A stretch of 40,819 nt of DNA from Bacteroidota bacterium (GTDB lineage Bacteria > Bacteroidota > Bacteroidia > Palsa-948). The notes beneath the pieces are model-generated. The model saw only the letters and a program-made list of their open reading frames with translations. It made no database searches and was not told where the DNA came from. Position 1 is the first letter of the stretch. The number at the start of each line of letters is the position of its first letter. Below, piece after piece: positions 1 to 9,649 of the stretch. The position numbers were made by a program, and so were the translations under genes. The stretch is from NCBI GenBank assembly GCA_016195025.1, contig JACQAL010000040.1, positions 1-40,819 of the forward strand. Reading direction: 5' to 3'.

Positions 1-12
1 ATGATGATGTAG

Positions 13-60
13 TGTTAATGTTCGGTAATAACTCGCCACGAGTTATTCTGAACATTAATA
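13..60. repeat. Imperfect inverted repeat (hairpin) at window start
   Basis: Two 9-bp stems, TTAATGTTC (15-23) with GAACATTAA (50-58) and AATAACTCG (27-35) with CGAGTTATT (39-47), are separated by a small 3/2-nt internal bulge and closed by a 3-nt loop. No T-tract follows, so it is not a standard terminator. A smaller stem, GCCTT/AAGGC (110-127), follows just before the first coding region. It could be a dispersed repeat or the trailer of a gene outside the window. Confidence 0.5.
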
Positions 61-128
61 CTGTTGCTCTAAAACAAAAAATGTAACTTTAAACTCTAAA
101 CCAAAAATCGCCTTGTTGCGCTAAGGCC

Positions 129-956
129 TTGAATGCACCAACATATTCAGTAAAAATTGTATTTGCCGATTCTTTGCTTGGCACTATAAGCGAAAAACTT
201 TTTTTGAATAAACATAACGAATCTGTTTTCATTATAAAAAAGCAAAAAGATTTTTTTTCAAACCGTTGGAAATATAGTTTAGTATGTACAACTTCGGGGC
301 TTCAGTCAGCGGCAAAAATTAAATATGACTCATCATATAACTCTTTTGACTTGTCTGACACAACCAGTTTATGGGAAAAACAATTTACTGTTTCTTTTTC
401 TCCAACAGAAATGATTTGCGGAAATGAAATTTTCTATTCCGATTATAAATTCTCAAAGCATTTTTCTGCGGGCATAGGAGTAGGACATATATTTCCTACG
501 CTTCACAATTTAATAACAGACGAACCGCAAGGATTAGCATATAATGGAACAATTGTAAGGATAAATTCTAGGTATTATTTTAAAAGAGGAGAATATATTG
601 GTTTGCTTGGAACTTATAAGGATTTATACATGAACTCAGCAAGTTTTGTTAGTTATTTGGTATGCGGAGAAGATAATGGACATTACGATTATTTGCAAAC
701 TGAAAGGGCTTCTTTATTTGGCATTACATATTTTATCGGGCATGAAAAACATTATTCAAAATATTTTCACTCTGATTTTTTTATAGGCGTGGGGCTTAGT
801 TTCAGAAACCGCGATTATACGGTTTATCCCCAGGCAACATCTACTTGCCGCCACGATACTCCTAATCTAACTCCGCTTCATTATTCAGAAAAAAATAGAT
901 TGCCTGCTTTTCCTATCGGATTTAAGTTAGTTTATGTACTGCATAAAAAAGAGTAA
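129..956 (+). CDS. Hypothetical protein, probable outer-membrane beta-barrel; 5' end uncertain
   Basis: The frame is open for 275 codons from a TTG at 129, and no ATG lies between the upstream in-frame stop (about position 90) and codon 95. I recognise no named family. The second half alternates short aromatic/hydrophobic strands with polar turns (for example KHFSAGIGVGHIF, RYYFKRGEYIGLLG and HSDFFIGVGLSF) and ends in a strand-like FKLVYVL. That is the usual look of a small Bacteroidota outer-membrane barrel. There is no signal peptide, so the N-terminus may be missing through truncation or frameshift, or the true start may be non-canonical. Codons look more AT-rich than those of the next genes. 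It converges on the SDR gene with 26 nt between them. Confidence 0.45.
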   Translation: MNAPTYSVKIVFADSLLGTISEKLFLNKHNESVFIIKKQKDFFSNRWKYSLVCTTSGLQSAAKIKYDSSYNSFDLSDTTSLWEKQFTVSFSPTEMICGNEIFYSDYKFSKHFSAGIGVGHIFPTLHNLITDEPQGLAYNGTIVRINSRYYFKRGEYIGLLGTYKDLYMNSASFVSYLVCGEDNGHYDYLQTERASLFGITYFIGHEKHYSKYFHSDFFIGVGLSFRNRDYTVYPQATSTCRHDTPNLTPLHYSEKNRLPAFPIGFKLVYVLHKKE

Positions 957-982
957 CTCAAGTATTCCAACTCTTTGAAAAA

Positions 983-1786
983 TTACTTCTTCCCTTCTCT
1001 TAAAATAATTTTATAAAACGCAGCAGGCGAAAACCTTTTCACGGTAAGCGCCAGCATTTCCTTTCCGCCAAAAAAGGTCTCGAACCTGTTTTTGCGTATG
1101 GCGTTCAGAATTTTTTTTGCGGCAGCGTGCGCATTCATTCCGCGCTCCTGCCCTTTATCCATTTTGCCGTGGCTCTCCCCTTTTTCGTTCACCGCATTCA
1201 GCGAAACATTTGTTTTCACATAGCCCGGGCAGATGATGTGCACGTGAATCTTATTGGAATGCTCTTCAATGCGCAGCGATTCAAAATAGCCGTGCAGCGC
1301 GTGCTTGCTTGCCGCATAGGAACTGCGCCCGGGATAGCCGAGTTTTCCCATCACGCTGCTGATGACCACAATGTTTCCGCTGCGCTGTTTGCGTAGGACG
1401 GGCAAAACCGCTTTTGTTAAAATAGTTGGTGCGAAATAATTTACATCCATTATTTTCCGTTCCACTTCAACAGGCGTATCTCCTGCAAAAGAACGTTGCG
1501 CAATGCCGGCATTGTTAATCAATATATCTATTCTTCCGAAGCGCTGAATTATTTTTTCAACTGCGGAATGTACCGTTGAAAGTTCAGCAACATCGAGCGG
1601 AAGGATAAAAATAGTTGACGCGGAAATAAATTTCGCGCAGTCGTTTTTCACGCGTTCAAGTTCTTTTTCCCTTCGGGCCGATAAAACTAATTTTGCTTTC
1701 GCGGCAGCGAATTCTTTTGCCAGCGCTTCTCCTATGCCGGACGATGCGCCCGTAATCCAGATTACTTTATCGCGGAAGAAACTCAT
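983..1786 (-). CDS. Short-chain dehydrogenase/reductase (SDR)
   Basis: This 267-residue classical SDR is expected to be a cytosolic NAD(P)(H)-dependent oxidoreductase of unknown substrate. Visible motifs are the Rossmann TGASSGIG near residues 13-20, NNAG near 91-94, the catalytic Ser in VVISSVMGKLG, and YAASK (Tyr-x3-Lys) near residues 158-162. A PGYVKT segment follows, as is usual after the active site. The length is typical. The ATG at 1786 overlaps the stop of the upstream DUF5723 gene by 4 nt (ATGA), so the two are translationally coupled. Basic residues after the glycine motif (SARREKE) suggest NADP(H) preference, which is inference. The substrate cannot be deduced from context. Confidence 0.9.
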   Translation of the reverse strand: MSFFRDKVIWITGASSGIGEALAKEFAAAKAKLVLSARREKELERVKNDCAKFISASTIFILPLDVAELSTVHSAVEKIIQRFGRIDILINNAGIAQRSFAGDTPVEVERKIMDVNYFAPTILTKAVLPVLRKQRSGNIVVISSVMGKLGYPGRSSYAASKHALHGYFESLRIEEHSNKIHVHIICPGYVKTNVSLNAVNEKGESHGKMDKGQERGMNAHAAAKKILNAIRKNRFETFFGGKEMLALTVKRFSPAAFYKIILREGKK

Positions 1787-3192
1787 TTCTTTCCTGCCAC
1801 ATTAAACCGAAGGATACTTACGGCAAGAGAAATATTCGGGTTGGAGCCGTGCGAAAGATAGGTGAGCACATCGCCCGTGCCCACGCTCACTTCCATGATG
1901 CGGAACAAGCCGGAAAGCGTTACGCCCATCGGCAGCGAAAACCCATAGGTGGGATTTCCCGCAAAGCCGAATGAAAGGCGGAACGTGTTGGCAAGCGCCA
2001 TGTCGGTGCCCACAGCGAAAAATGCTTTTTCAAGATTGGTGGGGTTGCTGCTCAGGGGCATCACCATGTCGGCTCCCACCAGCATTCTCCGGGTGAGGCG
2101 GTAACTTGCACCTAAGCGGAACTTGGAAGGGAGTTGCGTGGTGTAAGGGCTGCCCGGTTTGAATTTTATAATTCCCCATTTATTAAACATGTCGCTTGCC
2201 GTTTGCTGAAGGTTCCAGGAATTGATTCCCTGGAATTTGAATTTGGAAGTGTCGGGCAGCAGCGTGTCCTGCGCCACCAGCACATTTTTATTCCAGTGAA
2301 TGGAGCCCATGTCAATTGCCGAGAAAGTTATTTTCAGTTTCCCGATTCCGATTCCCGCTCCCAAATCAAACGCGGTTCCGTTTCCTACGGAAGGAAAAAT
2401 TCCCGAGGTGTTCACGGGATTAAAATTCCGGACGCTGTCGTAGTTGATTCCGTAATTGGAAGTGAAAGCCGAATGCCCGGTGAGCACTCCGTTGCTGGCA
2501 ATCATTTCCATATCTGCCATGCCCCATAAATATTTGAAACCGATTCCTCCGTAAATGGAAATGGCGCTCGAATCCTTTGTTCCCCCAATGCCGAGAATTT
2601 TTGCTCCGTAAGCAAAATTCATTTCGCGGTAATGCAGAAAAGAAATTTTGGAACCATCAAACACCTGTGAAATATTTTTCGGATTCAGCCAGAACATCGT
2701 GTCATGAAAAATGGGCGCATTCTCTCCCATGAAAAGAATATCGGCAGCGTTCTGATTCAGGCGCACATGCCCGAAGGTGCGGTCGCGCACATTCATGGCG
2801 AAGCCGCCCACTTTGGGAACGGCAAAAGAAAACGAAAGCCAGTTGAGGTTGGATTGAAGGTTCAGCCCGTCCTTATCGGTGAACAAACCGGCAAAGACCT
2901 TTTTATCGGCTGCGGAGAAAGTATCGTTCGGATGCGTGAGCGCATTTTTCAGCTGGTTGTAATCAAGCGCTTTCGATTGCGCGCTGATTCCGAAAGTGAG
3001 AAGAGACAGGGAAAACTTATAATTGTTTTCCCAGCCGAGGTTGGAAGGATTGATGCCGATGCACTCCCAATCCTTCGCAATGCCGTTGGCAACTCCGCCT
3101 TTTCCCGCAGGGCCCGGCAAGCCGAGGTCAACCTGGGAAAAAATGTAAGAGGTAAAAAATAAAAAGCAAGAGAAGAGGAATAATTTTTTCAT
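1783..3192 (-). CDS. DUF5723-like outer-membrane protein
   Basis: This 469-residue exported protein starts with a clear signal peptide (MKKLFLF..., cleavage near SYIFSQ). The rest is a long series of amphipathic strands, with NPSNLGW near the N-terminus and a glycine-rich barrel-like C-terminal half (SFGFAGNPTYGFSLP). This pattern matches Bacteroidota DUF5723/PorV-like barrels, whose function is unknown. Membership is judged by eye from the signal peptide, the NPxNL segment and the length. It is the first gene of a two-gene unit with the SDR. A promoter-like TACTTTTG lies about 20 nt upstream of the ATG. Confidence 0.7.
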   Translation of the reverse strand: MKKLFLFSCFLFFTSYIFSQVDLGLPGPAGKGGVANGIAKDWECIGINPSNLGWENNYKFSLSLLTFGISAQSKALDYNQLKNALTHPNDTFSAADKKVFAGLFTDKDGLNLQSNLNWLSFSFAVPKVGGFAMNVRDRTFGHVRLNQNAADILFMGENAPIFHDTMFWLNPKNISQVFDGSKISFLHYREMNFAYGAKILGIGGTKDSSAISIYGGIGFKYLWGMADMEMIASNGVLTGHSAFTSNYGINYDSVRNFNPVNTSGIFPSVGNGTAFDLGAGIGIGKLKITFSAIDMGSIHWNKNVLVAQDTLLPDTSKFKFQGINSWNLQQTASDMFNKWGIIKFKPGSPYTTQLPSKFRLGASYRLTRRMLVGADMVMPLSSNPTNLEKAFFAVGTDMALANTFRLSFGFAGNPTYGFSLPMGVTLSGLFRIMEVSVGTGDVLTYLSHGSNPNISLAVSILRFNVAGKK

Positions 3193-3211
3193 TTCATTTT
3201 CTTTATTCAGG

Positions 3212-3219
3212 CAAAAGTA
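3212..3219 (-). promoter_or_regulatory. Putative Bacteroidota -7 box for the DUF5723 gene
   Basis: The minus strand reads TACTTTTG, an exact fit to TAnnTTTG, with about 19 nt between it and the ATG at 3192. I see no convincing -33 TTG. It sits back-to-back with the plus-strand promoter of the DUF4296 gene. Confidence 0.45.
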
Positions 3220-3227
3220 ATTTATTT

Positions 3228-3261
3228 TTTGTTCGCCTTCCGCCTTCTTATCTTACATTTG
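3228..3261 (+). promoter_or_regulatory. Putative promoter of the DUF4296 lipoprotein gene
   Basis: TTTG (3228-3231), a 22-nt spacer, and TACATTTG (3254-3261) match the Bacteroidota primary sigma pattern. Only CCCT separates the box from the GTG start at 3266, so the transcript would be leaderless or nearly so. Confidence 0.5.
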
Positions 3262-3265
3262 CCCT

Positions 3266-3613
3266 GTGAAAAAACTCATTTCCATTTTTATTTTTTCCTG
3301 TTTGATTTTTTCCTGCGGGGAAAACAAAACGGTTTCCATTCCGCCTACTATTCTTCCCAAAGAAAAAATGGCGGCAGTGATTGCCGACATTCACCTGGCA
3401 GAAGCCGAAGCGAACATTCACATGCTGCCCGATTCTTCTTCGGGGAAAAAAATAAGTTACGGGACAATTTTCGAGAAGCATTCGGTTACCAAACAGCAGT
3501 ACGAAGAAAGTTTATCTTTTTACATCAGCCATCCGGAACTCCTCGATGAAATTTATGAAGCCGTGCTGAATGAACTCAGCAAAATGCAGGGAGAAGCGAA
3601 GAAGCAGCAGTAA
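3266..3613 (+). CDS. DUF4296 domain lipoprotein
   Basis: This 115-residue small lipoprotein has a lipobox (LIFSC) with the cysteine near residue 17, so it should be membrane anchored. The remaining roughly 95 residues include EKMAAVIADIHLAEA and the SYGTIFEKHSVTKQQYEESLSFYISHPELLDEIYE block. These are characteristic of DUF4296, found almost only in Bacteroidota and of unknown function. The start is GTG (GTG-AAA-AAA), chosen because the signal peptide begins there and the promoter box lies directly upstream. It lies just before atpD but is separated from it by atpD's own promoter. Confidence 0.8.
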   Translation: MKKLISIFIFSCLIFSCGENKTVSIPPTILPKEKMAAVIADIHLAEAEANIHMLPDSSSGKKISYGTIFEKHSVTKQQYEESLSFYISHPELLDEIYEAVLNELSKMQGEAKKQQ

Positions 3614-3629
3614 ACATTTCTCTTGATAA

Positions 3630-5210
<1,581 letters not shown>

Positions 5211-5231
5211 GAGCAAAAAAGTTTTTTAGTC

Positions 5232-5266
5232 AAAAGCCCGACAGAGATGTTGGGCTTTTTTGTTTT
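5232..5266 (+). terminator. Rho-independent terminator after atpD
   Basis: A 12-bp stem (5232-5243 with 5248-5259, one G-T pair) is closed by a GAGA tetraloop and followed by a T-rich run (TTTTTTGTTTTT). It supports a monocistronic atpD. Confidence 0.9.
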
Positions 5267-5267
5267 T

Positions 5268-5534
5268 AATTCCCCCTTGATGAAGAGGGAAATTTCGGCT
5301 TTGCGAAACGGGGGATGTCTTTTTGGCGCGTCCCTCGAAGACTCGGGTCACGCTTTCCGTTCCAATCTTTTCCCGCGAGCGCGGGAAAAGGATTTCCACT
5401 TCAATCGTTCGCGCAAACAGCCGGTGTGGTGTGGCATTTCGTTTTCCCCGCGCTGAAGCGCGGGGCTATTAATATTAAATCCCTACGGGATTTTCGTTCC
5501 GAATAAAATCTGTGATAATCTGTGCAATCTGTGG
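5268..5534. repeat. Gene-free block of dispersed hairpin repeats between atpD and nuoD
   Basis: I see no gene here. Four separate repeat units lie side by side. First, ATTCCCCCTTGATGAAG through GGGGGATGTC (5269-5319) recurs almost unchanged at 27906-27960. Second, CTTTTCCCGC/GCGGGAAAAG (5367-5390) is a perfect hairpin with a tiny loop. Third, CCCCGCGCT-GA-AGCGCGGGG (5446-5465) is followed by AAATCCC-TAC-GGGATTT (5477-5493). Fourth, an AATCTGTG-rich unit (5505-5534) resembles the repeat at 32605-32673 and provides the nuoD stop codon. Such elements are spread through many Bacteroidota genomes and carry no protein. Confidence 0.75.
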
Positions 5535-6737
5535 CTACGAATCGAGTTCCCCTGCAATAACATTCATCGCGCTTAGCGTAAGAATTGCGTCAGACAACAT
5601 TGCGCCTTTTATTATTTCAGAATACGCCTGATAATAAATGAAGCAAGGCCTGCGGAAATGCAAGCGATACGCGCAGCGTCCTCCATCGCTGATGAGATAA
5701 AATCCGAGTTCACCGTTTCCGCCTTCCACACAGTGATACACTTCACCTTTCGGAACTTCGCTTTCGCCCATCACAATTTTAAAATGATAGATGAGCGCTT
5801 CCATATTATTATACACTTCTTCTTTTGGCGGAAGATAAAATTCAGGAACATCAGCGTGGAACGGACCATCGGGCATATTTTTAATCGCCTGTTTTATTAT
5901 GCTGAGCGATTCCCACATTTCCTGCTCACGCACCATGAAACGGTCGTACACATCTCCGCTTTTTCCAACGGGAATAATAAATTTGAAATCTTCATAAGAA
6001 GAATATGGATTCATTACGCGCACATCGTAATCCACTCCGGCAGCGCGAAGATTGGGACCAGTGAAACCATAACTCAGCGCTTTCTCTGCAGAAATTCCTC
6101 CGCAGCCGATTGTTCTGTCCATGAAAATTCTATTTCGCACTAATAATTTTTCGAACTCTTCTAATTTTTTTGGAAGTTCTTCAATAAACATTTTTAATTT
6201 TTTCCAGGCAGTTTCATTGAAGTCGCGTTCCATTCCTCCTATGCGCCCGATGTTGGTTGTCAATCTTGCTCCGCAAATCTCTTCGTAAATTTCGTATACA
6301 TGCTCGCGTAACTGAAACACATATAAAAATCCTGTCATTGCTCCGCTGTCAACACCAATCACGCTGTTGCAAACCAAATGGTCGGTGATGCGCGCGAGTT
6401 CCATAATAATCACTCGGAGATATTGCGCGCGTTTTGGAATTTCGCAGTTGATTAATTTTTCCACCGTCATGTGCCAGCCCATGTTGTTGATGGGCGATGA
6501 GCAATAATTCATGCGGTCAGTAAGCGGAGTAACCTGATAGAACGGTCTTCGCTCTGCAATTTTTTCAAACGCGCGGTGAATGTATCCGATTGTCGGCTCA
6601 GCGTCCACAATAATTTCTCCATCCATCTTCAGCACGTTCTGGAAAATTCCATGCGTGGCGGGATGGGTGGGTCCAAGATTTAAAGTGGAAAATTGTTTTC
6701 CTGCGTCTTTGAGTATTTCTTCTGCTTCGATTTTCAT
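5535..6737 (-). CDS. nuoD: NADH-quinone oxidoreductase subunit D
   Basis: NuoD (49-kDa type, 400 residues) is part of the hydrophilic arm of respiratory complex I and forms much of the quinone-binding cavity. The family start [13 protein letters not shown] is near residues 20-32. GYIHRAFEK, the Asp-rich [30 protein letters not shown] and a C-terminal [19 protein letters not shown] are all recognisable. It follows nuoC after 3 nt. The last codon and the TAG stop lie at the edge of a dispersed repeat: the family usually ends GE[VI]DR, whereas here it is GELDS-stop. No nuoE or later subunit follows. Confidence 0.97.
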   Translation of the reverse strand: MKIEAEEILKDAGKQFSTLNLGPTHPATHGIFQNVLKMDGEIIVDAEPTIGYIHRAFEKIAERRPFYQVTPLTDRMNYCSSPINNMGWHMTVEKLINCEIPKRAQYLRVIIMELARITDHLVCNSVIGVDSGAMTGFLYVFQLREHVYEIYEEICGARLTTNIGRIGGMERDFNETAWKKLKMFIEELPKKLEEFEKLLVRNRIFMDRTIGCGGISAEKALSYGFTGPNLRAAGVDYDVRVMNPYSSYEDFKFIIPVGKSGDVYDRFMVREQEMWESLSIIKQAIKNMPDGPFHADVPEFYLPPKEEVYNNMEALIYHFKIVMGESEVPKGEVYHCVEGGNGELGFYLISDGGRCAYRLHFRRPCFIYYQAYSEIIKGAMLSDAILTLSAMNVIAGELDS

Positions 6738-6740
6738 AAT

Positions 6741-7244
6741 CTATCTACCAAACATGGTATCATCTTTATCCGTTCTTGTTCCGTCTTCCAGCGCATATTC
6801 TTTTCTCATCGGGAAATAATTCATCTCATCCATATTCAGAATGCGTTTTAGATTAGGGTGTCCTCTGAAAATGATTCCGTAAAAATCGTATCCCTCCCTT
6901 TCCATCCAGTTGGCAGTGGAAAATAATGGAGTCATCGTTGGAACCTCAGGTTCGTTAATAGGGAAAAAAGTTTTTAGTCGTATTCTCCAGTTCTTCGGGA
7001 GGTTGTGCAGTTGGTACATCACACCGAGTTCCTGTCCTTTATTATTGGGATAATGCAATCCGCAGAGCGTGGTGAGAAATCCGAAATCAAGTTCCACATC
7101 CTCTTTCAGGAATTTTACAACTTCATATATTTTTTCGCGCCTAACAACAAAGACAGGAAAATCATAACTCTGCTCGGAAGAAATAATCGCGTCTCCGAAT
7201 TCCGCTGTTAATTTATTATTTACTATTTCTAAAAGTGATTCCAT
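6741..7244 (-). CDS. nuoC: NADH-quinone oxidoreductase subunit C
   Basis: NuoC (30-kDa type, 167 residues) is a structural subunit of the complex I peripheral arm and packs against Nuo[26 protein letters not shown] and the C-terminal [28 protein letters not shown] (compare the family pattern ERExxDxxGxxFxGHPxLRRIL) identify it. It is separate from NuoD here, not the NuoCD fusion seen in some bacteria. The ATG is at 7244. The 92-nt gap to nuoB is filled by repeats. Confidence 0.96.
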   Translation of the reverse strand: MESLLEIVNNKLTAEFGDAIISSEQSYDFPVFVVRREKIYEVVKFLKEDVELDFGFLTTLCGLHYPNNKGQELGVMYQLHNLPKNWRIRLKTFFPINEPEVPTMTPLFSTANWMEREGYDFYGIIFRGHPNLKRILNMDEMNYFPMRKEYALEDGTRTDKDDTMFGR

Positions 7245-7312
7245 TTTCTCTGGTAACGAATTAACGAATCTGGTTACGAATATTACTAATCAGTTTTTGT
7301 TTTTGTATTTCT

Positions 7313-7343
7313 TGCCTACTGGCTACTGCCAACTGCCTACTGG
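7313..7343. repeat. CTGCC-type short repeat overlapping the nuoB stop
   Basis: Three or four variants of TACTGCCAACTGCC/TACTGG run in tandem inside the nuoABCD operon. On the minus strand this run supplies the nuoB stop (CAG-TAG). Related runs are at 15988-16019 (inside the cytochrome c gene) and 30897-30927 (inside thiD). Confidence 0.6.
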
Positions 7344-7897
7344 TTTTCAAATCCGTATTTCTTCATCATATCTTTGTATTCAGGAGAATATCTTCTTCTG
7401 AAATGTTCTTTCCCAACCATATTTTGAATCTGCATGATGCCGTCAATGACTTGTTCCGGTCTCGGAGGACAGCCGGGCACGTAAACATCCACAGGAATTA
7501 TTTTATCTATGCCCTGCAAAACGCTGTATGTGTCAAAAATTCCTCCGCTGGAAGCACAAGCACCCATTGCGAGAACCCATTTTGGTTCTGCCATCTGTTC
7601 GTAAACCTGGCGCACAATCGGCCCCATTTTTTTTGCGATGGTTCCCATCACCATCAGTAAATCTGCCTGACGCGGAGAAAAACTTAAACGCTCGCTTCCG
7701 AATCTTCCCAAATCATAATGCGAAGCCATCAATGCCATGAATTCAATTCCGCAGCAACTCGTAGCAAAAGGTAAAGGCCATATGGAATTTTTTCTTGCAA
7801 GCCCGACTGCTTTTTCCAGAGAGGTCGCAAAAAATCCGGGTTGCTCGTGCCCTTCAGGAGAGGCAACAATTGTTGGTTTTGTAATTGCTTCTGACAT
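7337..7897 (-). CDS. nuoB: NADH-quinone oxidoreductase subunit B
   Basis: NuoB (186 residues) holds the terminal iron-sulfur cluster N2 that passes electrons to quinone in complex I. The cluster ligands are visible: the tandem cysteines in FATSCCGIEF, the cysteine in MGACASSGG and the cysteine in VPGCPPRPE. The N-terminal extension, about 25 residues rich in Ala, Pro and Ser, is unremarkable. The ATG at 7897 lies 29 nt after the nuoA stop. The stop codon falls inside a short dispersed repeat, so the last residues may be repeat-derived. Confidence 0.97.
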   Translation of the reverse strand: MSEAITKPTIVASPEGHEQPGFFATSLEKAVGLARKNSIWPLPFATSCCGIEFMALMASHYDLGRFGSERLSFSPRQADLLMVMGTIAKKMGPIVRQVYEQMAEPKWVLAMGACASSGGIFDTYSVLQGIDKIIPVDVYVPGCPPRPEQVIDGIMQIQNMVGKEHFRRRYSPEYKDMMKKYGFENQ

Positions 7898-7926
7898 AAT
7901 TTTTCTTTCTTCTCTAATTTACAAAT

Positions 7927-8292
7927 TTATTCCCACTTAAGCGCGCCCTTTTTCATGATATAAAAAAATCCTACTAGGAAAAATGCGATGAACAATCCCA
8001 TCTCCATAAATCCAAGTATTCCAAGTTCTTTGAAGTTTACCGCCCAGGGATACATGAAAATTACCTCCACATCGAACAGGACAAATAAAATTGCCACCAA
8101 AAAATATTTTATCGAAAAAGGAATGCGTGCGTTGCCCTGCGGTTCGATTCCGCACTCAAAACTTTCGTCTTTTATTTTTGAATGCCTTTTCGGCCCTAAT
8201 AAATGTGTAACGAACATGGTTGTAACAACAAAACCACCAGCCACAATGAATGTGATAATGATGGGGAGAAAATCAATCGGTGAATTTTCCAT
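7927..8292 (-). CDS. nuoA: NADH-quinone oxidoreductase subunit A
   Basis: NuoA (121 residues) is a small membrane subunit of complex I with three transmembrane helices, near residues 7-29, 60-82 and 88-110. The conserved loop KDESFECGIEPQGNARIPFSIKYFLVAILFVLFDVEVIFMYPWA is nearly diagnostic. The ATG at 8292 is preferred over a TTG two codons upstream. It is the first gene of a compact nuoABCD operon. The upstream region has no clear TAnnTTTG box but contains the palindrome CCTAAATTTAGG. Confidence 0.96.
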   Translation of the reverse strand: MENSPIDFLPIIITFIVAGGFVVTTMFVTHLLGPKRHSKIKDESFECGIEPQGNARIPFSIKYFLVAILFVLFDVEVIFMYPWAVNFKELGILGFMEMGLFIAFFLVGFFYIMKKGALKWE

Positions 8293-8307
8293 ATACAATT
8301 TTAAGAG

Positions 8308-8319
8308 CCTAAATTTAGG
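8308..8319. promoter_or_regulatory. Perfect 12-bp palindrome upstream of nuoA
   Basis: CCTAAATTTAGG lies 15 nt before the nuoA ATG, in the region shared by nuoA and the divergent small gene at 8447. A perfect dyad this close to a start may be an operator. No regulator can be named. Confidence 0.3.
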
Positions 8320-8446
8320 AATAATTCCAAACTTGCATTGACGATTTTATTTCAGGATTATTTTGACGGTTTGTAGAAAGTTTTCCACCGGTTTTGAGTT
8401 TTCAACAATTTAAATGATAAGCACAAAAAAGTATTGACTTTTTAAA

Positions 8447-8683
8447 ATGAACGATTACCTTCGCTTTGTAATTCAAAAACATCCTGTCATGTTCGAAATG
8501 TCAAAAATGATTCTCCAGCGCGTAAGTTTCGACAAGAAACTTTTCAAGAAAGAATTATTCAAAGCGCTCAAGTGGCTTCAGCCGAAAGAAAAAACTTTAC
8601 TCTACATCTGGTGCCTCGCCAACTTTGGAATGTACAAGGATGTTATCGCTGAAGTTTTCCGGCAAACGATTACCAAGGTTTAA
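8447..8683 (+). CDS. Small hypothetical protein overlapping the 3' end of queG
   Basis: This 78-residue protein is rich in Lys, Leu and Phe, with no signal peptide or transmembrane helix; it looks helical and basic. I recognise no family. Support for it being real: an ATG after an A/T-rich leader (TTTTTAAAATG), a long gene-free approach region, coding-like amino-acid composition and an intact stop. Against: its last 87 nt overlap the queG coding end on the other strand. Either this gene or the extreme C-terminus of QueG may have moved into the other. Confidence 0.5.
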   Translation: MNDYLRFVIQKHPVMFEMSKMILQRVSFDKKLFKKELFKALKWLQPKEKTLLYIWCLANFGMYKDVIAEVFRQTITKV

Positions 8684-9646
8684 GAATTCCAGGTTTCGTT
8701 TTATTCCTTTATGCTTTGTTCGTTGAAGTGGCGAATCCGAAAATGTTTTATTAAAAGTTTCTTCTGAAATTTCTTCCCAGTCCTTTTTTGTGAAGTTCAG
8801 AATTTCCGGTTTCGGTTGGAAGTGTGGTTCGTGGTGAGGAGATGAAAAACTATTCCACGGACAAACATCCTGGCAAATGTCGCAGCCGAACATCCAATCA
8901 TTGAACTTTCCTTTCATATCGTTCGGAATATTTTCTTTCAACTCAATGGTGAAATAAGAAATGCATTTGCTTCCGTCAACAACATAAGGTTCGGAAATCG
9001 CATCGGTCGGACAAGCATCAACACATTTGGTGCAGGTTCCGCAGTAGTCCGGAATTTCTCCATCGTATTCCAAATCCAGATCCACAATAAGTTCAGCGAT
9101 GAAAAAGAAAGAGCCGTTGTTTTTCGTAATGAGGTTTGAATTTTTTCCGATCCATCCGAGACCGGATTTTTTCGCCCACACTTTATCCATCACGGGTGCG
9201 GAATCTACAAACGCTCTTGCGTTCACATCTCCTATATTTTTCTTGATGAACTCAATCAGCTGAAATAATTTTTCCTTGATGACGAAGTGATAATCTTTTC
9301 CATAGGCGTATTTCGAAATTTTGGGTTGGCTGTGGCTGTCACCCTGAACTTGTTTCAGGGTCTCGCCAGATGCTGAAACGAGTTCAGCATGACGGCTCGA
9401 CTCAGGAAAATAATTCAGCAGAAGAGAAATAACTGACTTTGCATTCGGCACCAGCACGCGCGGATCAAGTCGCATGTCAAAATGATTTTCCATATAACCC
9501 ATCTTGCCGTGCTTTTCTTCTTTCAGCCATTTTTCTAAACGAAGCGCTTCTTCATCCAAAAATTCTGCTTTTGAAATACCGCAGAAGTCAAAGCCTAGAC
9601 GTTTGCTTTCTTGCTTGATGAGGGAAGTGTTTCGTGAAAAATTCAC
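8597..9646 (-). CDS. queG: Epoxyqueuosine reductase QueG, with in-frame repeat insertion
   Basis: QueG is a cobalamin- and iron-sulfur-dependent enzyme that reduces epoxyqueuosine to queuosine in tRNA. The protein is 349 residues. [12 protein letters not shown] is near residues 18-27 and the DSAPV motif near 148-152. Two 4Fe-4S cysteine sets are visible: C202-C205-C208-C212 ([11 protein letters not shown]) and C255-C258-C262 ([10 protein letters not shown]). The start is GTG, 3 nt after the ruvB stop, chosen because [20 protein letters not shown] fits the family start. Residues about 83-109 ([19 protein letters not shown] and flanks) do not belong to the family. They come from a dispersed inverted repeat read in frame, at a place where homologs have a variable loop. 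Confidence 0.95.
   Translation of the reverse strand: MNFSRNTSLIKQESKRLGFDFCGISKAEFLDEEALRLEKWLKEEKHGKMGYMENHFDMRLDPRVLVPNAKSVISLLLNYFPESSRHAELVSASGETLKQVQGDSHSQPKISKYAYGKDYHFVIKEKLFQLIEFIKKNIGDVNARAFVDSAPVMDKVWAKKSGLGWIGKNSNLITKNNGSFFFIAELIVDLDLEYDGEIPDYCGTCTKCVDACPTDAISEPYVVDGSKCISYFTIELKENIPNDMKGKFNDWMFGCDICQDVCPWNSFSSPHHEPHFQPKPEILNFTKKDWEEISEETFNKTFSDSPLQRTKHKGIKRNLEFLNLGNRLPENFSDNILVHSKVGEAPDVE
9338..9393. repeat. HAELVSA-type dispersed inverted repeat inside queG
   Basis: GTCACCCTGAACTTGTTTCAG (9338-9358) and CTGAAACGAGTTCAGCATGAC (9373-9393) are inverted copies matching at about 18 of 21 positions, closed by a 14-nt loop. On the queG strand the element translates to [19 protein letters not shown]. 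This peptide recurs in unrelated predicted proteins of Bacteroidota and is a known sign of a dispersed element. Confidence 0.85.
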
Positions 9647-9649
9647 GGA

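Noticed and set aside
13-60. CRISPR repeat
   Set aside because: The hairpin occurs once, with no spaced direct repeats in the window and no cas genes.
1-128. Integron attC site or gene-cassette boundary
   Set aside because: The inverted repeat and the GCCTT...AAGGC stem recalled attC, but the required RYYYAAC and GTTRRRY core sites are not present in the right places and no integrase or cassette array is visible.
1127-3162. Plus-strand reading frames opposite the SDR and DUF5723 genes
   Set aside because: They are antisense shadows: the minus-strand genes have clear family motifs, a signal peptide and coupled start/stop, while these frames have irregular composition and no motifs.
5247-5506. 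Short open frames after atpD that might be atpC
   Set aside because: They translate terminator and hairpin repeat DNA and show none of the epsilon-subunit features.
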